Positions 24,116 through 34,892 of a DNA stretch of 64,000 nt are shown here, piece by piece. The notes beneath the pieces were generated by a model. It had not been told where the DNA came from, ran no database searches, and saw only the letters and a program-made list of their open reading frames with translations. The DNA comes from Berghia stephanieae (lineage: Eukaryota; Mollusca; Gastropoda; Nudibranchia; Aeolidiidae). Location of the stretch: assembly GCA_034508935.3 (NCBI GenBank), contig CM067445.1, forward strand, positions 75,746,695 to 75,810,694. Direction: 5' to 3'. The translations under genes and the position numbers were made by a program. Each line of letters opens with the position of its first letter. Positions within the stretch are counted from its first letter, which is position 1.

Positions 24116-24301
24116 ATTTGTCCCTGTCAAAAGAATTATAAATGTGACAGCTTACCTTAAGCCGGTACTGTGGTGAGATGAACCAGGAGCACCAGGAGCC
24201 AAAAATTGGATGTTAAATAGTAAATAATTAGAATAATGAAATTTTAGCTTTTGTCGACTTAAGAAAGTGTCCATGGTGAGAGAAACATATTATTTCCTTT
24301 A

Positions 24302-24314
24302 CAGGGATGTAAAT
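24302..24314 (+). repeat. Left terminal inverted repeat of the hAT element
   Basis: CAGGGATGTAAAT, exact complement of the right end. It is followed by subterminal motifs of the TTCAGAATTTTT type that recur in the first 350 bases. Confidence 0.85.
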
Positions 24315-25123
24315 CTTTCAGAATTTTTCTGAATTCAGAATATTTCAATTCATAAGAAAAAAAATGAAAATAAAAAGAATATAAATAGATCAAATTGATA
24401 AAACAAAATATTTTAACAAAAACGTATTATTAAATACTACTGTAATATAATATGGTGCATATAGGCCCAGGCATGACAAGCACTTTCTGTGTGCACTGAA
24501 ACACTCCACTTGCTGTTTGGTTGCGGAAGAGGTTATTTTCACTACAAACGTGATAACGTTATTTCCAGGCCATGAATTCAGACAGAAAATTTCTGACTGA
24601 TTCTGAACTACATGGCAGTAATAGAGGTTTTTCAGAAAAAAAAATTCTGAAATTTTGTTCGGTAAATAGCCACTTTGGCTACATATCGAACATAATGTAT
24701 AAATACCACTACCGGATGTTTTGTTTTCCTTTTTCGCAAATCAATGGATGCTTGTTGAAGTGTGGCGGAATTTGTGAATTTCTTCTTGGTTGAAACCCGA
24801 AGCTAAGTTGATATTTTTAGCAAATCTATTTTGTTACTGTCGCATGTGTTTGTTTTAAATTTATGTTACATTGATTTCTCTGGTTTTGGATTCGTAATTC
24901 TGATACTTAGATAAGATTCTAGAAAATTCTAGGACGATCCAATCACGTTGTTTTGTTTGGGTCTTACTAAGAGAGTGAACTTACAGAATCAATCACAATC
25001 AGTCAATCAGATCTCGGCATCGGGTGATTTTTAAACTGAGAATCCTCAATCTTTATTTTAGATTCACCACTTATCTTCACTTTAGTTCTTTGTAGTTATA
25101 AATTTAGACAGGCGTTTTTGAAA
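24315..25123 (+). other. 5' subterminal and leader region of the hAT element
   Basis: Non-coding. It contains several variants of TTCAGAAT/ATTCTGAA near 24318-24350 and 24580-24655, candidate transposase-binding repeats, and the presumed promoter of the transposase gene. No TATA box was assigned with confidence. Confidence 0.5.
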
Positions 25124-27763
25124 ATGGCATCAACAAAGGTGACTGAATCAAAATCAAAACATCGATTTGTTGATAGACAATCTCCTATTGATGTTATAGA
25201 TGTAACATCAACAAACAAATTTAGATGGGAATGGTTATCCCTTAAAGACAATCTGGGGGATTTCTTTTCAAGTTACATCAGAAAGATAGAGAAGGATGGG
25301 TTTGCATGGTGTTGCCTTTGTAAATCTGAGATTAAATATAGTGGAGGTGGTGTTCGATGCCTAAAAGTTCACTCTAAAAGTAAATCACACGAACGTAACA
25401 GAGCCATAGATATTTCAAATCAAAGACTCCCAGCAGCCATGCAAGCTACCAGAGACAAAATAGATGGAACATTTTCATCTTCTAGTTTGACAACATTGCC
25501 TCTCCCATATGGCGCAGCTCCTAATTTAGATAGTTTAGGACTTGCTAGGGAAGACTCCACTGTGCCTACTGGCCCCAGGCCAGTTTCACAAAAGGATAGA
25601 ATTACTCACCAGGAGGCTTTCCTGTGTTCTTTTATGGCCGAGCATACTCTACCGCTTTCCATGGCACCTCACCTTATTCAATTTGCACAGGAATTAGCAA
25701 AAGATCAAAAATCATTAGCTCAAATGCACATGGAGAGACAAACAGCCACTTACAAGCTCCGCTATGGCTTATCTGAACTGGAGCATGTCCGCCTGGTCAA
25801 AGTCTTGCAAAATAGCCCCTTTTCACTTAATATTGATGAATCAACTTCTAAGGGGTCAAAAAAGAGAGTTCTTAATGTTTTAGTTTGTTACTATTGTAGT
25901 CATTTGAAGAAAAGTGTTTGTGATTTATATGCTAGCATTGAAATGACAATTGTAAATGCAGAGACAGTGTTTGAGGCTGTTAGGAACCAGTTTTTAAAAG
26001 ATCAGATACCTTTTACAAATTTGATTTCAGTGCTTTCTGACTCAGCTGCTTATATGAGGGGCTCATTAAATGGCTTTCAGACTAGATTAAAGGAAGTTGC
26101 ACCTCACATCATTGATATTGATGGAGATGTTTGTCACCATATTCACAATGCTGTGAAGAAATTCACATCAATTCTTGATAGTAAGGGGATGCTTATCAGG
26201 CTCTTGGATGATTTATTTGGTGACTTTGATTATAGTTCAGATATACGAGATGACTTGAAGGAAATTTGTAGACTGATGGAGTTGCCAGAGCACACTCCCA
26301 TTCAGAGAGCTGGACATAGATGGATGTCAATTTATGATGCCTCAGTTAGATTCTTAGAGATAAAAGATGCCCTTACAATTTTTTATTCAGTTTGGCTCAC
26401 TGTAGAAGAAAAGAAAGAACAACAACAAAAAATATCTGCTCTTCTTAGACATGTAAAGAAAGACTCTAAGACTAGGATAATGCTCATTTTACACAGACTT
26501 AAAAACAAAAAACTTACACCAGCAGGTAGGGAGAGAAAAAGGAGGATAGTTTGCAAACTCTTTATGAAATCAAAAGAAAGTTTATTACTAGTTAATACCA
26601 TTGTCAGCATTCTTCCTCTCTTTAAGAGTTTCATTCTTACCTTTGAAAAGAAAGAGCCAATGGTGCATCGACTTTTTGATGAGGCTGTGTTAGTTTTTAA
26701 GACTTTTTTGACTTGCTTCTTGACTCATGAATATGTAAATGAGTTTAGTAGGGACATCAGCAAAATCAGCATTGATTGTGATAAGATACATCCTTTGAAA
26801 AGAATTTATGTAGGTGATGCTACTCAGAAGATTTTAATTGACATGGATAGTCAGGAAGCAAATGCATTCAGGAAAACAGTGCTGTCAGCTTTCAGAGAGA
26901 CAGGGAAATATCTTAAGTTCAAGCTTCCCATTACCAATAAAAACTTAGCCCTCCTTTCAACAATTGATCCAGAATTATGTGGTCATAGCAGGGCTTCATT
27001 AGGCTTACAAGATATTTATGATTTATTGCCAACCATAGTCAAACCTGAGGATAAAGATACATTTTCTACAGCAGCTTCCACCCTCCAAAGTGATACCAAA
27101 TTTATTTCATCAATAAAAGAGAAGAAATTAGATAGGTGGTGGACAGAGGTGATATCAAACCCCCAATATGAAATACTAGGTCCGGTAATAAGAGCTTGTC
27201 TTTCTATCTTCACAGGGCCTAGAGTAGAATCATCTTTCAGTGTAATGAATATTATAATCACAGGCACAACAAACAGATTAGATGTAGGGACTTATGAAGC
27301 CATCCACAAGATTAAATACAAATTCCTTAAATGTGAAAAGAGCTGTGTAGAGTATTTCCATAGAGAAGATCCTGTACATAGTCCTGTCGATTCAGCCCTT
27401 TGCTACTACATGCAAACAGCTGGAAAGAGAATGAAGACTAAACATGAAAAGCCAGCAAAGGCAAAGGTTTCAAAAATTAAAAAAGTATCAGTCCATCAAA
27501 GAGCAGATGAAGTAAGGATAGCAATAGAGCAAAATAAGCCCACTGGTCCATTATCTAAAACAGAAGAAAAAGAAATTTCAATGCCTTCTTTGAAAAGGAA
27601 ATTTGTTGATACTGATGTTTGTAGTAGTAGTAGTAGTAGTAGTTGTGATAGTAGTAGGCCTACTTGTAGTGGTGGTAGCAGTGATAAAAGTATCATAATT
27701 AAACAACCATCCAAGAAGATGAAATCAGGTGATGATCTTAGATCTTTCTTTAAAGGAAAGTAG
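25124..27763 (+). CDS. hAT-family transposase with BED zinc finger
   Basis: An intact 879-residue frame, MASTKVTESK to LRSFFKGK. The ATG at 25124 is preferred over the in-frame TTG six bases upstream. A BED-type finger lies at residues 63-89 (C63-x2-C66 ... H83-x5-H89). The RNase H-like catalytic core shows D238 (NIDEST) and D306 (LSDSAAYMRG), with CHHIHN at 337-342. The hAT dimerisation segment holds the expected catalytic Glu at 702 (RVESSFSVMN). Length fits this branch of ZBED-like hAT transposases. A long basic, Ser-rich tail follows, with a serine tract coded by AGT repeats. The product would bind the element ends and cut them in the nucleus. TIRs and a target duplication around it argue for a transposon gene, not a domesticated host ZBED gene. 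Confidence 0.9.
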   Translation: MASTKVTESKSKHRFVDRQSPIDVIDVTSTNKFRWEWLSLKDNLGDFFSSYIRKIEKDGFAWCCLCKSEIKYSGGGVRCLKVHSKSKSHERNRAIDISNQRLPAAMQATRDKIDGTFSSSSLTTLPLPYGAAPNLDSLGLAREDSTVPTGPRPVSQKDRITHQEAFLCSFMAEHTLPLSMAPHLIQFAQELAKDQKSLAQMHMERQTATYKLRYGLSELEHVRLVKVLQNSPFSLNIDESTSKGSKKRVLNVLVCYYCSHLKKSVCDLYASIEMTIVNAETVFEAVRNQFLKDQIPFTNLISVLSDSAAYMRGSLNGFQTRLKEVAPHIIDIDGDVCHHIHNAVKKFTSILDSKGMLIRLLDDLFGDFDYSSDIRDDLKEICRLMELPEHTPIQRAGHRWMSIYDASVRFLEIKDALTIFYSVWLTVEEKKEQQQKISALLRHVKKDSKTRIMLILHRLKNKKLTPAGRERKRRIVCKLFMKSKESLLLVNTIVSILPLFKSFILTFEKKEPMVHRLFDEAVLVFKTFLTCFLTHEYVNEFSRDISKISIDCDKIHPLKRIYVGDATQKILIDMDSQEANAFRKTVLSAFRETGKYLKFKLPITNKNLALLSTIDPELCGHSRASLGLQDIYDLLPTIVKPEDKDTFSTAASTLQSDTKFISSIKEKKLDRWWTEVISNPQYEILGPVIRACLSIFTGPRVESSFSVMNIIITGTTNRLDVGTYEAIHKIKYKFLKCEKSCVEYFHREDPVHSPVDSALCYYMQTAGKRMKTKHEKPAKAKVSKIKKVSVHQRADEVRIAIEQNKPTGPLSKTEEKEISMPSLKRKFVDTDVCSSSSSSSCDSSRPTCSGGSSDKSIIIKQPSKKMKSGDDLRSFFKGK

Positions 27764-27936
27764 AAATCTCCACTTCATCAATAGGTCTTAGTTTTATGCA
27801 GTATACATATTATCATAGTGATAAATTGGCTACACATACTCTACTAGTTAAAATTAGCTTTTTACAAATACATCTGTAGTTTCAATTTTTTTAAAAGGAG
27901 TGTGCGAGTTGGTTTCAGAATTTTTTATCATTTGCC

Positions 27937-27949
27937 ATTTACATCCCTG
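27937..27949 (-). repeat. Right terminal inverted repeat of the hAT element
   Basis: ATTTACATCCCTG, exact complement of the left end, followed at once by CCTTTA, the right target duplication. Confidence 0.85.
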
Positions 27950-29088
27950 CCTTTAGTATTTCAATATACACGTCGGCCAGAGTCGTTGTCAAAGTCTTAC
28001 AGAGTCAGTCGATTTATTTAAGAGGAAGATGAAAATGACAGTGATTAACCATAATATGCCGCTAATAGCGTAAGCATTCCATGCCTGGGATCTGGTAGAT
28101 TTCACCACTTGAACCGTAGCCTTCGTGATATCTCGAAGCCAATGCTTGTACTCGATGCAGAGACGGATCGGAAAACTGGCAGAACACGTCAGTGTGAAAC
28201 GTTCAAACGCAATGTTAGGAAACGTGGACACAAACAAAACACCCTTGTTTACAATTTGGCCCACATAACTGACTTCAAATGTCGTGTGAGCAAGATAACT
28301 CCAAACATGGCAAAAAGTCTCAAACATTAACCTTCAATGAAGTCTGGGCGTGAAGGCTAGTTTTGGTATTTGATGTTAATTTCATAATAATGGTTCCATT
28401 CCAATTAATCGAAGTAAACTTTTCTGGCCAAAAAGATTTTTAAAAGACAGAGTCCGGTTTAAGTAGGCAACACGTATAAGAACAAGTTCTTGTGAAATGC
28501 GATAGTCAAAATGAAAATCTGCCAAAATGTGATTTTACAAAATTATCTTTTAACATTTGGGTCAGACAATTTTTGACTTAATAAAATTACAATAATCTTC
28601 AACTTGTCAAAATGTTCATTGGTTTTAAAGATTTGACAAGTTGATGACGGAAGTCTCAGGTTTGAGACTTTTTGACAAGTCAAGGATCATTTTAATGGAG
28701 CCTTATTTAAAAGTCAACGTTTTCTGATCGAAATAAAAGATGGGTTTTGACGGAAGTGTATTTAAATTCAAGTATGATGACCGAAATATTCATTAGCTCA
28801 TTGTTGTCATACAAATACTCTGAAACCAACACAAAATATTGTCCACTACAACAATGATACACAAAGCCAATAGTTGGGTTCGGTTTTCAGGCCTGCATAA
28901 GTATACGTAACATAAATGCTCTTTTGACACATAAAGGAAAATTTAATTAACGCATATAAAGCTGTTCTCAAATGAAATTACAAATATCTAGTTATTCAAA
29001 TATCAAATTCTTAGAACAATCAACAGACAAGAAGACTTACTGTGTGAAGAAACAAGACATCCAAATCGTGAACAGCTCCCATTGGATG
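27950..29088. other. Intergenic DNA with one unassigned open frame
   Basis: The minus strand holds a 112-codon frame (27989-28327) in a locally GC-richer patch. It includes EYKHWLRDITK and a hydrophobic, membrane-like stretch ISGILWLITVIFIFLL near its end. It begins close to the hAT insertion. I do not recognise it, and it may be an exon remnant or chance. The remainder (28330-29088) is AT-rich and shows nothing recognisable. Confidence 0.3.
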
Positions 29089-29089
29089 T

Positions 29090-29132
<43 letters not shown>

Positions 29133-29155
29133 GATGGTGATGATGATCATGGTAG

Positions 29156-29201
<46 letters not shown>

Positions 29202-29251
29202 GGTGGTGGTGGTGGTTGATGATGATGAGGATGACAATAATAATAATGATG

Positions 29252-29331
<80 letters not shown>
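29089..29331. repeat. Compound ATG / GGT / AAT trinucleotide repeat
   Basis: ATG repeats, a short GGT block and about 95 bases of AAT follow one another. The same three-part pattern appears at 23810-24112. Poly-Met, poly-Asn, poly-Ile and poly-Tyr frames here are artefacts. Confidence 0.95.
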
Positions 29332-29333
<2 letters not shown>

Positions 29334-29356
29334 ACAATTGACAACCAATGAGATTT

Positions 29357-29399
29357 TATATAGCGCAATATCCACGAAACGTGCTTAAAGCGATTTACA
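29357..29399. repeat. Fragment of a widespread retroposon tail
   Basis: TATAGCGCAATATCC, then GTGCTTAAAGCGATTTACAA, resembles the tail motif TATAGCGC...GCTCAAAGCGCTTTACA that I know from repeats in many aquatic animals. It directly follows the AAT microsatellite. Only this short piece is recognisable. Confidence 0.4.
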
Positions 29400-30164
29400 A
29401 AGGGTCCCTGACCAACGGCAACACATAACGTGTAGAACGAGACATGACGCCTGTAAGGCGATAATACATTTTTTTTTCCGACAGAGACAACGCTGTTAAC
29501 GACCAGGTACTTATTTTTAAACCTGAGTGTCTATTTTTTTACGAAACCCGCCCAAACCCGCCTAAAACCAGTCTCAGGTTCACTCCCCATGGATGTACAC
29601 TTCCCAGAGTCCCAGGTTCACTCTCCACAGCTGCCTACTTTCCATAACTTTGTCGGGGTTCGGCGGGTTTCGGCGGGTTTCGGCGGGTTTCTTAAAAAAG
29701 AAACACCCGACGTTCGTGAGCAGCAAGTCATTGAAACCTTGCAGCCATGTGGTGTTCCTTGAGCAAAATTCTGACGCATCGTTATCGGCATCTCAATCTC
29801 TCTGAGTCTTGCTCTTACATTTTCTGATGAAATCTGGAATTCATTCGCAGTATCTCTTACTAATGCAAAGGGCTGTCATCATTTTGCTGGACTAATTGTC
29901 TATCATCGTCAACAGAAGTCCTTCTCTTCCCAAGAGCTTGGAGGCTGGAGACAGTTCCGTGATCATCATATTTGCTTTTTATAATATTATTGACACAGGA
30001 TTTGGCTTCTTGAGACTTGGATAACTAAAAATACAGCTGAGTCAAATTGATTTCAGATTAAAATGTGTTCTTGTATATTACTGTCGTCATGTTTTCCTGC
30101 ATTACGCCATATTTCTTGACAATGGAATGCACATAGGAATCGACGCCTTTACTGTCCAAGCAAT
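29400..30164. other. Intergenic DNA with a G/C-rich inverted repeat
   Basis: GAAACCCGCCCAAACCCGCC near 29541 and three copies of CGGCGGGTTT at about 29660-29692 are complementary and could pair as a stem. The remainder up to the Copia element has no recognised gene. It ends with GCAAT, the left Copia target duplication. Confidence 0.55.
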
Positions 30165-30331
30165 TGTTTAAATATCAATGATCAATGACGTCATTAGTTT
30201 TTGTACTGCAATTAGTTACTATCTTTTATCATAGAGTTAAGTCCGTTGGTTGTTGACATTGTCTCTCTTCTGATTAAAACGTTATGGACTTGCAATATGT
30301 CCTTTGCCATTATTTCTTATTAAATTCTACA
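30165..30331 (+). repeat. 5' LTR of the Copia element
   Basis: 167 bp, from TGTTTAAATATC to AAATTCTACA. It matches 34726-34892 almost exactly. Confidence 0.92.
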
Positions 30332-30345
30332 GGTTATGGGCCCAG
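30332..30345 (+). other. Primer binding site, internal initiator tRNA-Met
   Basis: GGTTATGGGCCCAG starts directly after the LTR. It complements the anticodon-arm region (CTGGGCCCATAACC) of animal initiator tRNA-Met, not its 3' end. This is the half-tRNA primer known from Drosophila copia. Confidence 0.85.
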
Positions 30346-30487
30346 ATAGGCTTAACCATTTTCGATTTTGAACATTGAAAGTGGAAAGTAATGTAAGTTT
30401 CTCTATCCGGTGTACTAGTGTTAATCAGCTAATAACAACAACAAAAGGTTGTGGTAGGGATAGTGAGATATAACGGCTACGTAGAAA

Positions 30488-31230
30488 ATGGCATCAGGAG
30501 GAGTATTGCCCGTCCCTCTGTTGAAGGGGCATTTACATTACAGTTGCTGGAAGATGCAAATGAAAATGTACCTGATTCACCAAGGCTTATTCGAGTGCGT
30601 GACGGGGGAGTGCAGAGACACGAAGAAAACACAGAAGGCGCTGGCTACCATCGTGTTGGGCGTCGATCCGGGTTTGCTGTATCTGATCGGGACAGAGCCA
30701 GAATCATCCAAAGAGGTCTGGCAAACACTCGAAAGACAATTTCAAAAGGATAGTTGGCTAAACAAGTTGTCACTAAAGAAGCGACTTTATAACATGAGGT
30801 TAACAAACAATGACGTGAACGGCCATATAAAAGAAATGACTGAAACATTTCAATCGTTATCGCTTCTGGGATGTAAAGTCGACGATGAAGAAAAAGTATG
30901 TTTACTTTTATCCAGCCTTCCGAAGCAATATGACATACTGGTAACAGCTTTTGGTGCTGCAGATATGACACCCTCTTTCGAACAAGTTACAGAAAGACTG
31001 CTAGCAGATGTAACTCGGTGTTCCATGGATAGAATGGTCCATCAGCCTGAAGAGGTTATGAAAGTGAAGAGCGCTGGCAGAGGAGTAAAAACAGCTTTAA
31101 AAGGAAAGGGTTATCACTGTCATAAAGACAGACATTATAAGAACTCTTGCCTGCTGTTAAGACAACACAACAAGAAGATTTCGTCGAATTCAAAGCCATC
31201 ATCTTTACTTGTGGAAGAACAATGTTCATC
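30488..31230 (+). pseudogene. gag: Gag region of the Copia element
   Basis: It contains the Copia Gag pattern VWQTLERQFQKDS, then LKKRLYNMRL and LLSSLPKQYD, which is the UBN2-type capsid region of Copia elements. It is followed by a short Cys/His segment (CHKDRHYKNSC) in the place of the zinc knuckle. The upstream part is not clearly family-like. Treated as a fossil. Confidence 0.75.
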
Positions 31231-31239
31231 CGGCGAACT

Positions 31240-34200
31240 CTGTGAAACACTAGATTATAAGTGGATCTTGGACTCAGGAGCAACTTCTCACATGTGTAAT
31301 GACATAACGATTTTTCATGAATTCCAAAGAACTGACAATTTAGTTGTTACATTAGGAGATGGACACAAAATTAATTCAGTTGGAATTGGTAAAGTTTACC
31401 TGGATTAAGAGGGTGAAAAGTGCATCTTAAATGATGTGATTTGTGTACCTGAACTTGCTCATAATTTGATAAGTGTAGCCAAAATCCTGAAACAGGGGGG
31501 AAGTGTAATTTTCTCCCAAGCTTCAGGAAAAATCATGAATGAAAAAAGAACTCTTGCTTATGCAAATTATCATCAAGAAGACAATCAGTTTATTGTAAAA
31601 TGTATGCCTAGTAAAATCAGGCCAAACACCGACTATAATTCTGTTTTGAGTGTTGAGAGTAAACATGAATATGTTCTCTTGATGATGGTGGTCAGGGTGC
31701 ATCAAAGGAAGACTTGTGGCATTGCAGATTTGGTCATCTTGGAGTTGATAATTTGTGTAAATTGTCACAAAAGAAGATGGTATCAAAGTTTGATTTTGAT
31801 CACAAGAAGAAAATAAAATTTTGTGAATTTTGTACCAAGGGAAAGCAACACAAGTCTCCCTTTCCTACTCACTCTGAAAACCAATGTCTCAATGATGTGC
31901 TGGGATTGATTCACAGTGATGTGTGCGGCCCTTTACCAAACTCATTGGGAAACAATAGATATTTTGTAACATTCATTGATGACTGCACAAGACATTGCTG
32001 GGTTTATGCTATACAAACTAAAGACCAAGTCTTGAGTGTGTTCAAAGAGTTCAAAACCATGGTTGAAAACGTTACTGGGAAATCAATCAAAATCTTGCGG
32101 TCAGATAATGGCGAGGAATATAAGTCTAATGAATTTAAAGCGTTCTTGTTAGAATGTGGAATTAGACATGAGTACACCGTTCCTAAAACTCCTGAACAGA
32201 ACGGAGTTGCTGAAAGATTAAACAGAGTTTTGATTGAGAAGGTCCGAACCATGTTGGTTCAATCCAGGTTACCCCAAAGGTTCTGGGCTGAGGCGTTAAA
32301 TACAGCTGTGCATGTTCACAACTTGAGTCCTTCAAGAGTGTTAGGTGATAAGACTCCCAGGGAGCTTTTTACAGGAAAAAAGCCAAATGTTTCATATCTG
32401 AAAAGTTTTGGGTGCACTGCCTACATGTATATCCCAAAGGATGAAAGAAAGAAGTTAGATCCAAAATCTAGAAAGTGCATTTTTATGGGGTACGGTCAAA
32501 CATCAAAAGGCTATAGGCTTTATGATACTGAGAAGAGAAGAATTATTCTAAGCAGAGATGTTATTTTCACAGAATGGAGATTTGAAGGTCTGCAAAGTAA
32601 GGGAGATGAACCTCAGGAAAATGAATTTCAGTGTCCAATTCTTGATCTAAATTTAGAGTCTGAGACTGAAAATGACCATGAAACAAGAAACCTAGATGGT
32701 AATGTTCATGAAACTGAAGCACAAATAAGAAAGAGTACAAGAGCTACAAAACCAGTTGAGAGATATGGAGAACGGATGTACACTAGTAGTAATAGCAGCA
32801 GCAGCTATGATGCTGAGCCTACAACTCTATCTGAAGCGCTGCAAAGGCATGATGGTAAGCTTTGGAAAGAGGCAGCTGATAATGAGTACAATTCCCTTCT
32901 TAAAAACGGTGTATGGAAACTTGCTAAGCTTCCAGAGGGAAGAAAGGTCATAGGTTGTAGATGGGTTTTAAAAGGAAACTGAACCCTGATGGCACTGTTC
33001 AAAGATATAAGGCTAGACTTGTGGCACAAGGTTATAGTCAAGTGTATGGAGAAGATTATGATGACGTTTATGCTCCAGTTGCAAGGTTTGAGTCAGTCAG
33101 GGCAGTCATATCTCAAGCTGTCAAGGAGAAAATGAATATTCATCAAATGGATGTTACTGCAGCATCCTTAAATGGTGAACTTGAAGAAGATATATACATG
33201 AAACAACCTGAGGGTTATACTGAACTTGGAATGGGAGAGGATCTTGTTTGTTGTTTAAAGAAAAGTCTTTATGGACTCAAACAATCTCCAAAGTGCTGGA
33301 ATGAAAAACTAGACACATGTTTAAAGAAAATGGGATTTCAGAAAACTGTGGATCCATGTGTCTATGTACGAGGGAAAACAAAGGGTGATAAATTCGTTAT
33401 TTGCCTTTACGTTGATGATCTGATCCTTATAACCAAAGATGCAGAAGAACTTGTTCAAGTCAAAAATGACCTTTCCAACAAGTTTGAAATGAAAGATCTT
33501 GGTGAACTGGATTACTTTCTTGGTGTTGAATTTAAAAGACAAGAGAATGGGAGCATTTGGATGGGACAAGAATCCTACACCAAACAAATACTTACCCAAT
33601 TTGGCATGGGAAATTGCTCACCGACTGATACACCGGTTTGCAACAGCCAAAAGCTTACTCCTGGAAATGAAAACAGTGAAAGAGTTGATCCTCGACATTA
33701 CAAGTCTGCAGTGGGTAGTCTCTTACACTTAAGCAATAGAACAAGGCCAGACATAGCATATGCTGTAGGGTTGGTTGCTAGGTTCTCCTCAAACCCATGT
33801 AAGGAACACTGGGTGGCAGTAAAAAGAATCTTTAGATATCTAAGGGGCACAACAAATTTTGGCCTAGTGTATAGTGCGAATAATGTTAACTCAGATGATG
33901 TTGTTGCTTGTGTTGGTTACTCTGATGCTGACTGGGCAGGTGATACTTCTGATAGAAAATCTACTTCTGGGTTCATTTTTCTTAATTCAGAAGGGGCTGT
34001 TCAATGGGGGAGTAGAAACAAAATTGTGTTGCACTCTCAACTGCTGAAGCTGAGTACATTGCTTTGGCATCAGCGACTCAGGAAGCAACATGGTTGAACT
34101 CTTTGATGACTCAGATCAGTACTGTTACTGTTAATGAACCAACAATGGTTATTTATGAGGACAATCAAAGTACAATTTGTATTGCTAATGGTCAAGGGTC

Positions 34201-34381
34201 AAAGAGATCCAAACACATTGATATTAAGTATCATTATGTTCAGGATAAGATTGCCCAGGGTGATATTGTGTTACAATATTGTAAAACACAGGATATGTTA
34301 GCAGACATTCTCACAAAAGCTTTACCAAAAGACCAGTTTGTGAAACTAAGATCATTGATGGGGATGAGAAAACCTATTTGA
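31240..34381 (+). pseudogene. pol: Pol region of the Copia element
   Basis: Protease motif WILDSGATSHM lies near 31265. The pre-integrase segment LWHCRFGHLG is near 31715, and the integrase core (HSDVCGPLP near 31912, then EQNGVAERLNR near 32195) follows. Reverse transcriptase carries the RYKARLVAQG motif near 33005 and YVDDLI near 33408. RNase H carries YSDADWAGD near 33920, and the C-terminal KHIDIKYH motif lies near 34210. Integrase before reverse transcriptase is the Copia hallmark. Interrupted about four times. Confidence 0.88.
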
Positions 34382-34716
34382 ACTAAATTTGACAAGTTAA
34401 AGTTTAGGAGGTTCTACTTTACTGGATGTAGCTTGTTTATTAGTTACGTTTTTTTGTTTTTTAAAAATGTAAAATTGATAACTCTACTGGGTGTAGATTG
34501 TTGATTTCGTTACATTTTTATATAGCAAATTGATATTTGCTGTTTTTTTGATTTAACTCTGTGGGAGGATAACTATTATAAAGTTTGAGTGTTCATTATA
34601 CTAATGCAAATGATCATGGGCATTGTTATTGTGAATTTGATACAAGTTGATCATGAATTGAAATTTATGATGGATGCTTTAGTTTATAAACTATAGTTGT
34701 TTTTAGTTGTACAAAT

Positions 34717-34725
34717 TCAGGGGAG
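34717..34725 (+). other. Polypurine tract of the Copia element
   Basis: TCAGGGGAG lies directly before the TGTTG start of the 3' LTR, the normal plus-strand priming position. Confidence 0.65.
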
Positions 34726-34892
34726 TGTTGAAATATCAATGATCAATGACGTCATTAGTTTTTGTACTGCAATTAGTTACTATCTTTTATCATAGAGTTA
34801 AGTCCGTTGGTTGTTGACATTGTCTCTCTTGTGATTAAAACGTTATGGACTTGCAAGATGTCCTTTGCCATTATTTCTTATTAAATTCTACA
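34726..34892 (+). repeat. 3' LTR of the Copia element
   Basis: 167 bp, TGTTGAAATATC to ATTCTACA, followed by GCAAT, the right target duplication. Confidence 0.92.

Larger units (their letters stand above)
24302..27949 (+). mobile_element. Complete hAT DNA transposon
   Basis: The 3.65-kb element has perfect 13-bp terminal inverted repeats, CAGGGATGTAAAT at 24302-24314 and its complement at 27937-27949. CAGGG is a typical hAT end. The flanks carry a direct repeat CCTTTA (24296-24301 and 27950-27955) directly next to the ends, so the target duplication appears to be 6 bp, shorter than the 8 bp usual for hAT. Inside is one uninterrupted transposase gene. All parts needed for an autonomous element seem present, so it may have moved recently. 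Confidence 0.88.
30165..34892 (+). mobile_element. Ty1/Copia LTR retrotransposon
   Basis: A 4.73-kb element with two 167-bp LTRs (TGTT...CTACA) and 5-bp target duplications GCAAT (30160-30164 and 34893-34897). It has a primer site for an internal cut of initiator tRNA-Met, a gag-like region, protease, integrase, reverse transcriptase and RNase H in Copia order, and a purine tract before the 3' LTR. The LTRs differ at about three of 167 positions (under 2%), so the insertion is fairly recent. The coding region looks broken, with about four interruptions. Confidence 0.92.

Noticed and set aside
23705-24160. Glycine-rich and poly-isoleucine/asparagine proteins
   Set aside because: They are read-through of trinucleotide microsatellites. 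The same applies at 28972-29368, 42582-42884, 47857-48138, 59793-60137 and 62450-62800.
25118-25123. TTG start giving two extra residues for the hAT transposase
   Set aside because: An ATG follows six bases later, and TTG starts are not expected in animal nuclear genes.
25124-27763. Domesticated host ZBED gene
   Set aside because: Perfect terminal inverted repeats and a target duplication surround it, which fits a mobile element instead.
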